This document shows positions 1 to 7,076 of a stretch of DNA of 16,695 nucleotides, piece by piece. Every line of letters begins with the position of its first letter. The first letter of the stretch is position 1. The DNA is taken from contig CAJOMW010000008.1 in the NCBI GenBank assembly GCA_905235695.1, forward strand, positions 1-16,695. Reading direction: 5' to 3'. Source of the DNA: an uncultured Clostridia bacterium (GTDB lineage Bacteria > Bacillota > Clostridia > Oscillospirales > CAG-382). Position numbers and translations under genes: made by a program. The notes under the pieces are model-generated. The model was not told where the DNA came from. It saw only the letters and a program-made list of their open reading frames with translations, and made no database searches.

Positions 1-25
1 ATTATAACATATATCGGCAAAAAAA

Positions 26-75
26 TCAAATATTTTTTGTAATATTAAAACTGTGTTCAAATATTTTTGAAATAC
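26..75. repeat. Pair of direct repeats upstream of the two-component operon
   Basis: Two near-identical AT-rich copies of TCAAATATTTTT followed by G(T/A)AATA begin at 26 and 57, a period of 31 bases or about three helical turns. The second copy sits in a perfect inverted repeat, TTCAAA-tatt-TTTGAA (56-71). They lie just upstream of and partly over the putative -35 of the response regulator promoter. Repeats in this position are often binding sites for a regulator, and OmpR-family proteins bind direct repeats. AT-rich sequence gives such patterns by chance more easily, so the role is inferred. Confidence 0.4.
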
Positions 76-97
76 TTTAAAGATTTAACATTATAAT
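67..97 (+). promoter_or_regulatory. Putative sigma-A promoter of the response regulator operon
   Basis: A perfect TATAAT lies at 92-97 and a TTGAAA at 67-72. The spacer is 19 bases, longer than the 17 preferred, so the -35 is less secure than the -10. Transcription would start near 104, giving a leader of about 55 bases. Confidence 0.5.
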
Positions 98-159
98 CAC
101 AGAATAAACACACTATGAGAATAAAATGCTATATGTAAAAACATACAGGAAGTGAAAAA

Positions 160-825
160 ATGTACAAGCTGCTTGTCGTCGATGACGAACAGAAAATAAG
201 AGAGATAATTTCAAAATACGCACAGTTTGAGGGATATGCCGTCGAACAGGCTCCGGACGGCATGACGGCACTCGAGATGCTGAAGGACACGGAGTTCGAC
301 CTTGTGGTGCTGGACGTTATGCTGCCGGATCTCGATGGCTTCTCCGTATGCAGGGAGATAAGAAAGACGAGCAAGATACCCGTAATAATGCTCTCGGCGC
401 GCGGAGAGGAATACGACAGGATACACGGCTTTGAGGTGGGTATCGACGACTACGTCGTAAAGCCCTTCTCCCCTAAAGAGCTCATGATGAGGATATCAGC
501 CGTTCTGAAGCGCACAAACAGCATTTCAAACGACACGTTTGAGTACGAAGGTCTGAAGGTTGATTTTGCTGGGCGCATAGTCTATATCGACGGCAAAAAG
601 AGCGATCTTACACCAAAAGAATACGATCTGCTCTTCTATCTCATAAAAAACAAGGGCATTGCGCTCACGCGCGAAAAGCTCATAAGCAACGTATGGGGCT
701 ACGATTTCTTCGGCGACGACAGAACGCTCGACACACATATAAAGCTGCTCAGAAAAAATCTCGGTCCTTACAGCAATCTCATAGTTACATTAAGAGGAGT
801 TGGCTATCGCTTTGAGTCAAACTGA
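160..825 (+). CDS. OmpR/PhoB-family response regulator
   Basis: This is the DNA-binding output protein of a two-component system, paired with the kinase that follows. Residues 1-115 form a receiver domain: the acidic pair D8-D9, phosphoacceptor D52 in VVLDVMLP, switch residue S79 and K101 in VVKPFSP are all present. Residues about 125-221 form an OmpR-type winged helix, ending in the typical TLRGVGYRFE. The length of 221 residues is normal for the family. The ATG follows AGGAAGTG with a good spacing. The 3' end overlaps the kinase gene, which indicates translational coupling. The stimulus and target genes cannot be read from the sequence. The general call is very secure. No specific ortholog such as PhoP, VicR or CssR can be assigned. 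Confidence 0.95.
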   Translation: MYKLLVVDDEQKIREIISKYAQFEGYAVEQAPDGMTALEMLKDTEFDLVVLDVMLPDLDGFSVCREIRKTSKIPVIMLSARGEEYDRIHGFEVGIDDYVVKPFSPKELMMRISAVLKRTNSISNDTFEYEGLKVDFAGRIVYIDGKKSDLTPKEYDLLFYLIKNKGIALTREKLISNVWGYDFFGDDRTLDTHIKLLRKNLGPYSNLIVTLRGVGYRFESN

Positions 826-2404
826 TAAGAAAAAACGCAAGGGCGTAAAGGTACAGTGGAAGATATTCCTGAGTCTTTTTGCCGTCACAATGGTTATCCT
901 TATCATACTGTGGTGCTGTCAGGTCCTTATGATAAACAGATTTTATCAGTACTTCAAGATAGAGGAGCTGAAGAAATCGACAAACGATATCGTATCAAGC
1001 ATAAATACCGAAAACTACGACGATATCCTCAACCTCGTAATAAACCAGCGTGACGTCAACATAAGAATAATAGACACCTCAAACCTCGAAAACGTATATT
1101 CGGGCGGCGACGGACCGATTTCCGCAACGCGCGATATCGGCGACTTCGAGCTGCTGAGGCTCTATAACCTCGCCGTCAAGAACGGCGGTGAGATATCTCA
1201 GAACTATACGTATGACAAAGAAAACCAAAAGTACGCAAGAATAGTTCTTAACTCGTCCCCGGAGGACGACGATAAGATGAACGACGAGGAAAAAGACAGC
1301 GGTGACGGCGAAGGAAGTGTTCGGTATAAGCAGGAAATAGGAAACCAGTTCTTTTCAAGGCGTCCATCCTTCTTTTTCAACAGCGGAAGATACGTCGACG
1401 ATTATCTCTTTGCAAAGATAGTGACGCTCTCTGACGGCAACGAGCTTATGGTAATTGCGGATACACAGGTGACTCCGCTCGATTCTACAATATACGTTCT
1501 CAAAATCAATCTTGAGATTACAACGGTCATAGCGTTTATTATAGCGCTCATAGCATCGTTTATCGTTTCAAAGAATATCTCACGGCCGATAGAAAAGCTG
1601 AACACGTCAGCTCTTGAGCTTGCGCAGGGAAACTTTGACACGGTATTCTCCGGCAAGGGCTACCGCGAGATAGAACAGCTAAGCGACACCCTCAACTACA
1701 CGGCGAGCGAGCTCGGCAAGATAGAAAAGTTCCGCCAGGAGCTTATTGCCAACGTCTCTCACGACCTTCGCACTCCGCTTACAATGATAGGCGGTTACGC
1801 CGAAGTAATGCGCGATATTCCCGGTGAAAATACTCCCGAAAACGTGCAGGTAATAATTGACGAGACAAAACGCCTTACCGATTTCGTAAACGACCTTCTC
1901 GACCTGTCAAAGCTGCAGAGCGGAATGGAGAACACAAATTTTGAGACGGTCAACATCACTCAGCTTCTTGATGGCATCAGAACGAGATATGACAACCTCA
2001 CCAAAAACGACGGGTACAGGATAGAGATACAGGCGGATGACGACGCATACGTTGTGTGCGATGCAAATAAAATATCCCAGGCGTTGTACAACCTCATGGA
2101 CAACGCAGTAAATCACACGGGAGAAGACAAGACTGTCGTCATACGTCAGACAGTCACCGACGACAAGGTGAGAATAGAGATATCAGACTCCGGAAGCGGA
2201 ATACCTCAGGAGGAAATACCGTATATATGGGACAGATATTACAAGGCTGACAAGACGCACGTGCGCCCGGTTGTAGGCTCAGGTATTGGGCTGTCTATCG
2301 TCAAATCCATATTCAAGCTGCACGGCCTCGTATACGGAGTACACAGCAGCGAAGAGTCCGGAACCACGTTCTGGGTGGAGTTTGACAGAGAAAAAGAGTA
2401 TTAA
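812..2404 (+). CDS. Membrane sensor histidine kinase
   Basis: This is a HAMP-type sensor kinase that would phosphorylate the preceding response regulator. From the chosen start, a first membrane segment lies at about residues 17-40, an extracytoplasmic sensor region follows to about 228, and a second membrane segment lies at about 229-252. Then come HAMP, the H-box NVSHDLRTPL with phospho-acceptor His317, the N-box NLMDNAVNH near 427, and the G-boxes DSGSG and GSGIGL near 459 and 490. The sensor region carries a very acidic stretch near residues 150-170 and matches no sensor domain I recognise. No ATG start is available. A TTG at 800 abuts the AGAGGAG at 793-799 with no spacer, so the in-frame TTG at 812 is preferred although its spacing of 12 is long. 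Either start overlaps the regulator gene in another frame. Confidence 0.92.
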   Translation: MSQTDKKKRKGVKVQWKIFLSLFAVTMVILIILWCCQVLMINRFYQYFKIEELKKSTNDIVSSINTENYDDILNLVINQRDVNIRIIDTSNLENVYSGGDGPISATRDIGDFELLRLYNLAVKNGGEISQNYTYDKENQKYARIVLNSSPEDDDKMNDEEKDSGDGEGSVRYKQEIGNQFFSRRPSFFFNSGRYVDDYLFAKIVTLSDGNELMVIADTQVTPLDSTIYVLKINLEITTVIAFIIALIASFIVSKNISRPIEKLNTSALELAQGNFDTVFSGKGYREIEQLSDTLNYTASELGKIEKFRQELIANVSHDLRTPLTMIGGYAEVMRDIPGENTPENVQVIIDETKRLTDFVNDLLDLSKLQSGMENTNFETVNITQLLDGIRTRYDNLTKNDGYRIEIQADDDAYVVCDANKISQALYNLMDNAVNHTGEDKTVVIRQTVTDDKVRIEISDSGSGIPQEEIPYIWDRYYKADKTHVRPVVGSGIGLSIVKSIFKLHGLVYGVHSSEESGTTFWVEFDREKEY

Positions 2405-2420
2405 AATAACGTTAAGACTG

Positions 2421-2449
2421 TTGACTTTCAGAAAAAAAGGGTATATGAT
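2421..2449 (+). promoter_or_regulatory. Sigma-A promoter of the TrhA-like gene
   Basis: TTGACT (2421-2426) and TATGAT (2444-2449) are separated by exactly 17 bases. It lies in the 68-base gap after the kinase, so the downstream gene can be transcribed independently of the two-component operon. Start of transcription would be near 2456, giving a very short leader. Confidence 0.7.
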
Positions 2450-2472
2450 AGTAACACAAGCAGCGGAAAGGG

Positions 2473-3150
2473 ATGAATAAATTGACGGAAAAGAAGTCGT
2501 ATCTTCCGAGCTATACGCTGAGCGAAGAGCTTATAAATTCAATATCACACGGCGTCGGCGCAATTTTGTCAGTAGCAGCACTCGTGCTCTGCGTTATCCA
2601 GTCGGCAATCAACGGAACCGCCTGGGGAGTAGTTTCTTCCTGCATATACGGATCGTCACTGATAGTTCTGTACTGTATGTCGACGCTCTATCACGCCATT
2701 ACCAATAAGACCGCGCGCAAGGTATTCAGAGTATTCGACCACACATCGATATTCTTCCTGATTGCCGGCACTTATACTCCGATAACTCTCGTCACTCTTC
2801 GAGGTCCCCTCGGCTGGGTTATATTCGGAATAGTTTGGGGCGCGGCAGTGCTCGGTATTGTGCTCAACGCCATAAGCATTGAAAAGTTCAAGAGATTTTC
2901 AATGATATGCTATATCGGTATGGGATGGGCGGTAGTTATAGGTATCAAATCGGTAATACAGAAAATGCCCGGCATGGGGCTTATGTTCCTTGTACTCGGC
3001 GGAGTGCTGTACACGGGTGGGATAATATTCTATGCGCTGAAAAAATACAAATATATGCACTGCGTATGGCATATGTTCGTGCTTGCGGGAAGCATAATGC
3101 ACTTCTTCTGCATTTACTTCTACGTTCTGCCCGAAAAGCTGCTCGCATAA
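2473..3150 (+). CDS. trhA: Hemolysin III / TrhA family membrane protein (PAQR-like)
   Basis: This 225-residue integral membrane protein belongs to the Hly-III/YqfA/TrhA family, bacterial relatives of PAQR receptors. Seven hydrophobic segments are visible. The family's conserved polar residues are present: SISHGVGA near the N terminus, STLYHAIT, DHTSIFFLIAGTYTP, and a C-terminal HMFVLAGSIMHF. In the PAQR superfamily such histidine, serine and aspartate residues are thought to form an intramembrane metal site. TrhA has been linked to membrane lipid and energy homeostasis in E. coli. The 'hemolysin' name is historical. The ATG at 2473 touches the GGAAAGGG ribosome binding site, so the in-frame TTG at 2482 (spacing 9) is a real alternative that would remove three residues. 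A hairpin terminator follows the gene. Confidence 0.9.
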   Translation: MNKLTEKKSYLPSYTLSEELINSISHGVGAILSVAALVLCVIQSAINGTAWGVVSSCIYGSSLIVLYCMSTLYHAITNKTARKVFRVFDHTSIFFLIAGTYTPITLVTLRGPLGWVIFGIVWGAAVLGIVLNAISIEKFKRFSMICYIGMGWAVVIGIKSVIQKMPGMGLMFLVLGGVLYTGGIIFYALKKYKYMHCVWHMFVLAGSIMHFFCIYFYVLPEKLLA

Positions 3151-3171
3151 CTCAAATAGTTAGAATATACA

Positions 3172-3215
3172 AAAAATCACCGATATGGCTCATGCCGTAT
3201 GGTGATTTTTATTTT
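3172..3215 (+). terminator. Rho-independent terminator after the TrhA-like gene
   Basis: The arms AAAAATCACC and GGTGATTTTT, extended by a G-U containing inner stem around the loop TCAT, are followed by ATTTTGTTT. The A-run on the 5' side means it could also stop transcription from the opposite strand. Confidence 0.8.
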
Positions 3216-3264
3216 GTTTACATTTATTTTGTCGTTTTTTAGCACAAAATAAGCCTGTAAGCTA

Positions 3265-3294
3265 TTGACAAAACAAGTGTTTTATCTATATAAT
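3265..3294 (+). promoter_or_regulatory. Sigma-A promoter of the aspartate kinase gene
   Basis: A perfect TTGACA (3265-3270) and a perfect TATAAT (3289-3294) are 18 bases apart. Transcription should start near 3301, leaving a leader of only about 38 bases. That is too short for a lysine riboswitch, and none is seen. Confidence 0.85.
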
Positions 3295-3338
3295 ATATAG
3301 GTGTCTCATTATGTAAAATTTAGAAAGGACGTTTTCTT

Positions 3339-4652
3339 TTGTTAAAGGTAACGAAATTCGGCGGAAGCTCTCTCGCCAGCGCCGAACAGTTTAAAAAGGT
3401 AGCGAGCATCGTGCTTGCGGACAAGACCAGGAGATATGTTGTCCCCTCTGCTCCCGGCAAGCGCCACAAGCAGGATACAAAAATAACGGATATGCTCTAT
3501 CAGTGCTATGAAGAAACTGCGAAAAAGGGCGAAATATCTCCGGTATTTGAAGATATCAAAGAGCGTTACAGTTCGATAATCGAAGGGCTGGAGCTCGATC
3601 TTGACCTCGAAAAGGATTTTGAAATAATAAAGCTGAGCTTCCTGGCAAGAGCCGGCAGGGACTACGCCGCAAGCAGAGGCGAATACCTGAACGGCAAAAT
3701 TCTGGCAAAGTATCTCGGCTTTGACTTTATAGATGCGGCGGAAGTCATATTCTTCAACAACGACGGCTCGTTTGATGCGGAAAAGACAAACGACGTACTC
3801 TCCGAAAGGCTGAAAAACTCCGATTATGCGGTCATACCCGGATTTTACGGAGTTATGCCGAACGACACGATAAAGACGTTCTCACGCGGAGGCTCGGACA
3901 TAACCGGAGCGATAGTCGCAAGAGCGGCAAGCGCCGATGAATACGAAAACTGGACCGACGTATCCGGCTTTATGATAGCGGATCCGAGAATTGTAGACAA
4001 TCCGAAGAGCATAGACGTAATAACCTATCGCGAGCTGAGAGAGCTTTCTTATATGGGCGCGACCGTCCTCCACGAGGACGCCATCTTCCCCGTCAAGAAG
4101 GCAGGTATCCCGATTCACATAAAGAATACCAACGCTCCCGACGACGAGGGAACTCTTATAGTCACCCACACCGACAAAAAAAGCTCCTCAAACGTAATAA
4201 CCGGAATTGCCGGAAAGAAAGACTTCACCGTTCTGACGCTTGAAAAGGACATGATGAACGAGGAGAAGGGCTTTGGAAGAAGGCTGCTGCAGGTACTTGA
4301 AAGGAACGACATGAGCTTTGAGCATCTGCCGAGCGGAATAGACACGATGAGCGTCGTCGTCAGTGACAAGGAGCTTGAAGGCAAAGAGGATATAATCATA
4401 TCCGAGCTTCTCCAGCTCACCTCCCCCGACAGCATAAGCATAGAAAAGAACATTGCGCTTATCGCAGTCGTAGGACGCGGCATGAAGAACGTCAAAGGTA
4501 CGGCGGCCTCCGTTTTTATGGCACTTGCTGAAAACGACATCAACATCCGCATGATAGACCAGGGCTCGAGCGAGCTCAATATAATCGTAGGCGTCGACAA
4601 CGCCGATTTTGAGAAATCCATAAGGACTATCTATGCGAAACTTGTAAAATAA
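3339..4652 (+). CDS. lysC: Aspartate kinase (aspartokinase III-like)
   Basis: The enzyme phosphorylates aspartate to 4-phospho-aspartate, the first step towards lysine, threonine, methionine and diaminopimelate (EC 2.7.2.4). The N-terminal motif KFGGSS (residues 6-11) is the kinase signature, followed by SAPGKRHKQDTKITD. RGGSDITGA near residue 187 is the second active-site motif. The C-terminal third carries two ACT-type regulatory segments (about 296-355 and 368-437, including VVGRGMKNVKGTA), so end-product feedback inhibition is expected. By overall pattern it resembles the B. subtilis YclM/ThrD class (aspartokinase III). The effector is not readable. Translation starts at a TTG preceded by AGAAAGGA with a spacing of 9. 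It is monocistronic, with a strong promoter and no other pathway gene nearby. Confidence 0.95.
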   Translation: MLKVTKFGGSSLASAEQFKKVASIVLADKTRRYVVPSAPGKRHKQDTKITDMLYQCYEETAKKGEISPVFEDIKERYSSIIEGLELDLDLEKDFEIIKLSFLARAGRDYAASRGEYLNGKILAKYLGFDFIDAAEVIFFNNDGSFDAEKTNDVLSERLKNSDYAVIPGFYGVMPNDTIKTFSRGGSDITGAIVARAASADEYENWTDVSGFMIADPRIVDNPKSIDVITYRELRELSYMGATVLHEDAIFPVKKAGIPIHIKNTNAPDDEGTLIVTHTDKKSSSNVITGIAGKKDFTVLTLEKDMMNEEKGFGRRLLQVLERNDMSFEHLPSGIDTMSVVVSDKELEGKEDIIISELLQLTSPDSISIEKNIALIAVVGRGMKNVKGTAASVFMALAENDINIRMIDQGSSELNIIVGVDNADFEKSIRTIYAKLVK

Positions 4653-4696
4653 AAGAAAATTCTAAATTTGTTTAGGATTTATTAAAAAAATAATGC

Positions 4697-4702
4697 TATA
4701 CT
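4697..4702 (+). promoter_or_regulatory. Putative -10 element of the T-box leader
   Basis: TATACT lies about 20 bases upstream of Stem I of the T-box. No good -35 is visible. TTAGGA at 4672-4677 is a poor match and its spacer is 19 bases. The promoter is supported mainly by its position relative to the leader. Confidence 0.45.
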
Positions 4703-4720
4703 AAGCTAAAGTTTAAAGGC

Positions 4721-5003
4721 TATGACCGAAAAGAAGTAGAAGTACCGAACTTTTCAGAGAGCTGCCGGGTGGTGAAAGGCAGTAAGGCAGGTATTTTGAA
4801 TACATTTCGCGAGCCGCGCACCGAACGGGTTTATCTCAAGTAGACTGCGCCGCATTCGAGCGTTACAGCGATAGAGTATAAGACGCTTACGGCAAGTTCC
4901 GGAAGCATTCAGTACTTGACGAGGTTCGATCCCGTGAGGGACGGACAAACTGAGGTGGTACCGCGATTTAATCGCCCTCTTAACGGAGGGCGGTATTTTT
5001 TTG
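4721..5003 (+). promoter_or_regulatory. T-box leader, predicted tyrosine specifier (UAC)
   Basis: This untranslated leader senses uncharged tRNA and controls the symporter gene 50 bases downstream. Stem I can be folded by hand. Lower helix CGAAA (4727-4731) pairs with UUUCG (4805-4809), and the next helix AAGUACC (4740-4746) pairs with GGUAUUU (4790-4796). These enclose an internal loop with the S-turn AGUA (4735-4738) facing GAAUACA (4798-4804). The triplet in the specifier position is UAC, a tyrosine codon. Above lie AGAGAG (4756-4761) and an apical hairpin CUGCC/GGCAG. The T-box itself, GAGGTGGTACCGCG, is at 4952-4965. Its UGGU (4956-4959) would pair with a tRNA ending ACCA, which fits the A73 discriminator of tRNA-Tyr but also many others. 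The T-box identity is very secure. The specifier reading is strong but made by eye. Confidence 0.93.
4973..5003 (+). terminator. Regulated terminator of the T-box leader
   Basis: CGCCCTC (4973-4979) pairs with GAGGGCG (4986-4992), and the stem is followed by GTATTTTTTT. When uncharged tRNA binds the T-box just upstream, the antiterminator replaces this stem and transcription continues into the symporter gene. Confidence 0.9.
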
Positions 5004-5053
5004 GCCATTTACCCCGTCTTCCGTAAAAAATCAAAAGAAAGAAGGGATTTTAA

Positions 5054-6655
5054 ATGGCATTGCAAATCATTCTGCTCGTGTGTTTCTTTGCGCTGATGAT
5101 ATCGGTAGGTATTTACTGCCGCAGACACGCGACAAACGTTGAAGGATTCGTTCTCGGAGGCAGAGCTGTCGGTCCCTGGCTTACGGCTTTCGCATTCGGC
5201 ACGTCATACTTCTCTGCGGTAATCTTCGTAGGCTACGCAGGACAGTTCGGCTGGAACTTCGGTCTTGCATCCACTTGGATAGGACTCGGAAATGCCTTTA
5301 TCGGCTCGCTTCTCGCATGGTCGATTCTCGGAAGAAGAACGAGAATAATGACACAGCACATCGAGAGCAAAACAATGCCCGACTTCTTTGACAAGAGATA
5401 CGGCTCGAAGAAATTGAAGGTTGCGGCTTCCTTTATAGTGTTTGTCTTCCTCATTCCCTACACCGCCTCGCTCTACAACGGTCTATCCAGTCTCTTTAAG
5501 AATGCCTTCAACGTTCCATACTGGTCTGTAATCGTCGTTATGGCGGCGCTCACCGGCGTATATGTAATATTCGGCGGCTACATGGCAACGGCTATTAACG
5601 ACTTTATTCAGGGTATCATAATGTTAGGCGGTATAATAGCAGTAATTGCCGCTCTGCTCTACAGCCACGGCGGACTCAATGAAGCAATCAGAGCTCTCTC
5701 TCAGGTTGAATCTACCTATCCCGACACCATCGGCACTCAGGGTGCGTTCACGTCGTTCTTCGGCGCTCAGCCGCTCTATCTGCTGTTCGTTGTTCTCCTC
5801 ACCTCCCTCGGCACATGGGGACTTCCGCAGATGGTCGGCAAGTTCTACTCGATAAACAACGAAGGCTCCATCCGCAAGGGTACCATAATATCCACAATAT
5901 TTGCAATAATCGTTGCAGGCGGATGCTACTTCATAGGCGGCTTCGGAAGACTTTATGCGGACAACCCCGCAATTTACAAGGGCGGCGAAATAGGCGGAAC
6001 GGTCATGTCCGACGAAATAATTCCCGTAATGCTCTCACAGCTTCCCGATATAATAGTTGCCGTAGTTATAGTTCTCGTGCTTGCGGCATCCATGTCCACC
6101 CTCTCTTCGTTGGTGCTCACTTCAAGCTCCACGCTCACGCTTGACGTTATAGTTCCCGCAATGAAGAAGGAAGTAAGCGAAAAGAAGAAGATACTCATAC
6201 TCAGAATATTTATCGTATTCTTCATAGTCGTTTCAGCTATAATCGCAATAATCAAGGACGCTATTCCCGGCTTTGCCTTTATCGCTCAGATGATGGGCGT
6301 ATCATGGGGCGCGCTCGCAGGCTCGTTCCTCGCTCCGTTCCTCTACGGTCTGTACTGGAAGAAGACGTCGAAGGCGGCAGTTGCAACGTGTTTTGTATAC
6401 GGCTCGGGACTTGAGATAATTCAGCTTCTCATATCACTCGGCGTTATAGGAAGACCGGGCGGATTCCTGGGATTCGTATTCACAAACTCACTCTACTCCG
6501 GCGTATTCGCAATGGTCGGCGGTCTCATACTCGTTCCTATCGTCAGCCTGTTTACTCCCAAGCAGGACGCAAAGGAAATCGACAAGATATTCTCTTGCTA
6601 CGACAAGAACGTAGTCGTTCACGCTACCGAAGCTCTCGGAGACAGCAAGCAGTAA
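5054..6655 (+). CDS. Sodium:solute symporter (SSS family), candidate tyrosine transporter
   Basis: This 533-residue polytopic membrane protein has about 13 hydrophobic segments and the look of the SSS family (PutP/PanF group). It opens with GFVLGGRAVGPWLTAFAFGTSYFSA-type sequence near residues 33-56, the conserved first-helix region that precedes the Na+ site. It also carries SKTMPDFFDKRYGSKKLK after the second helix and AASMSTLSSLVLTSSS near 343, matching the family's conserved Ser/Thr-rich Na+-binding helix. The length is usual for SSS carriers. The ATG follows GAAGGGA with a spacing of 6. The substrate cannot be told from the protein alone. The upstream T-box reading UAC suggests tyrosine or related aromatic amino acids. 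A terminator follows directly, so the gene is alone under T-box control. Confidence 0.92.
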   Translation: MALQIILLVCFFALMISVGIYCRRHATNVEGFVLGGRAVGPWLTAFAFGTSYFSAVIFVGYAGQFGWNFGLASTWIGLGNAFIGSLLAWSILGRRTRIMTQHIESKTMPDFFDKRYGSKKLKVAASFIVFVFLIPYTASLYNGLSSLFKNAFNVPYWSVIVVMAALTGVYVIFGGYMATAINDFIQGIIMLGGIIAVIAALLYSHGGLNEAIRALSQVESTYPDTIGTQGAFTSFFGAQPLYLLFVVLLTSLGTWGLPQMVGKFYSINNEGSIRKGTIISTIFAIIVAGGCYFIGGFGRLYADNPAIYKGGEIGGTVMSDEIIPVMLSQLPDIIVAVVIVLVLAASMSTLSSLVLTSSSTLTLDVIVPAMKKEVSEKKKILILRIFIVFFIVVSAIIAIIKDAIPGFAFIAQMMGVSWGALAGSFLAPFLYGLYWKKTSKAAVATCFVYGSGLEIIQLLISLGVIGRPGGFLGFVFTNSLYSGVFAMVGGLILVPIVSLFTPKQDAKEIDKIFSCYDKNVVVHATEALGDSKQ

Positions 6656-6670
6656 AAGTACTTAAAAAGA

Positions 6671-6702
6671 GGCTTCGGCGGTCATACCGTCGGAGCCTTT
6701 AT
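6671..6702 (+). terminator. Terminator after the SSS symporter
   Basis: GGCTTCGGCGGT and ACCGTCGGAGCC pair through 12 positions (with G-U wobbles) around a short CAT-type loop and are followed by TTTATT. Confidence 0.8.
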
Positions 6703-6809
6703 TCTGATTAAAAAGCAAGGAGCTTAGCCTGAAAAAACTGGAATTTATTTCGGATAATCAATAGCGTGCAAAATCTTTTTGAAAAAAGCGAAAAAATTCG
6801 AAAAAGCCC

Positions 6810-6838
6810 TTGACAAAAGTACTGTTTTATGATATTAT
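6810..6838 (+). promoter_or_regulatory. Sigma-A promoter of the tRNA-Gln gene
   Basis: TTGACA (6810-6815) and TATTAT (6833-6838) are separated by 17 bases. Transcription would start near 6845, about 15 bases before the mature tRNA. The preceding interval (about 6703-6809) is A-rich and I see no gene or structure in it. Confidence 0.85.
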
Positions 6839-6859
6839 ATTTAACGCTGTGAAGAACAT

Positions 6860-6933
6860 TGCGGAATTGTGTAAAGGTAGCACGACAGACTCTGACTCTG
6901 TTTGTCTGGGTTCGAATCCTAGTTCCGCAGCCA
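6860..6933 (+). tRNA. tRNA-Gln (anticodon CUG)
   Basis: All four arms fold. The acceptor TGCGGAA pairs with TTCCGCA, the D-stem GTG with CAC, the anticodon stem ACAGA with TCTGT, and the T-stem CTGGG with CCTAG around the loop TTCGAAT. The anticodon loop CTCTGAC gives anticodon CTG, which reads the glutamine codon CAG. The U1-A72 first pair and discriminator G73 are typical of bacterial tRNA-Gln. The 3' CCA is encoded. It is a single-gene unit with its own promoter and terminator. Confidence 0.95.
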
Positions 6934-6938
6934 GATAT

Positions 6939-6977
6939 TCGGCAGGTTTCTTAGGAAATCTGCCGATTTTCTTTTTA
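6939..6977 (+). terminator. Terminator of the tRNA-Gln unit
   Basis: TCGGCAG and CTGCCGA pair, with a further TTTC/GAAA inner stem around TTAG, followed by TTTTCTTTTTATT. Confidence 0.9.
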
Positions 6978-7024
6978 TTACTTATATTCTTACCCTTTAT
7001 CGCGGCGCAAAGCAAGATGCGGTA

Positions 7025-7058
7025 AAAAAGCAAATCGCCGCGAGCATTCTTGCGGCGA
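7025..7058 (-). terminator. Terminator of the membrane-pair/larE unit
   Basis: Read on the minus strand, TCGCCGC and GCGGCGA form a stem around a 10-base loop and are followed by TTTGCTTTTTT. It lies about 20 bases after the larE stop codon and converges with the tRNA terminator. Confidence 0.85.
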
Positions 7059-7076
7059 CTATAAGCATTATGCTGT

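Noticed and set aside
3295..3338. A possible lysine riboswitch in front of the aspartate kinase
   Set aside because: The leader after the promoter is only about 38 bases, far too short, and shows no riboswitch motifs.
4754..5008. An 84-codon open frame on the minus strand
   Set aside because: It is the complement of the T-box leader, whose structure explains the sequence.
6810..7033. Open frames on both strands over the tRNA-Gln region
   Set aside because: They run through the promoter, tRNA and terminator. The folded tRNA is a better explanation.
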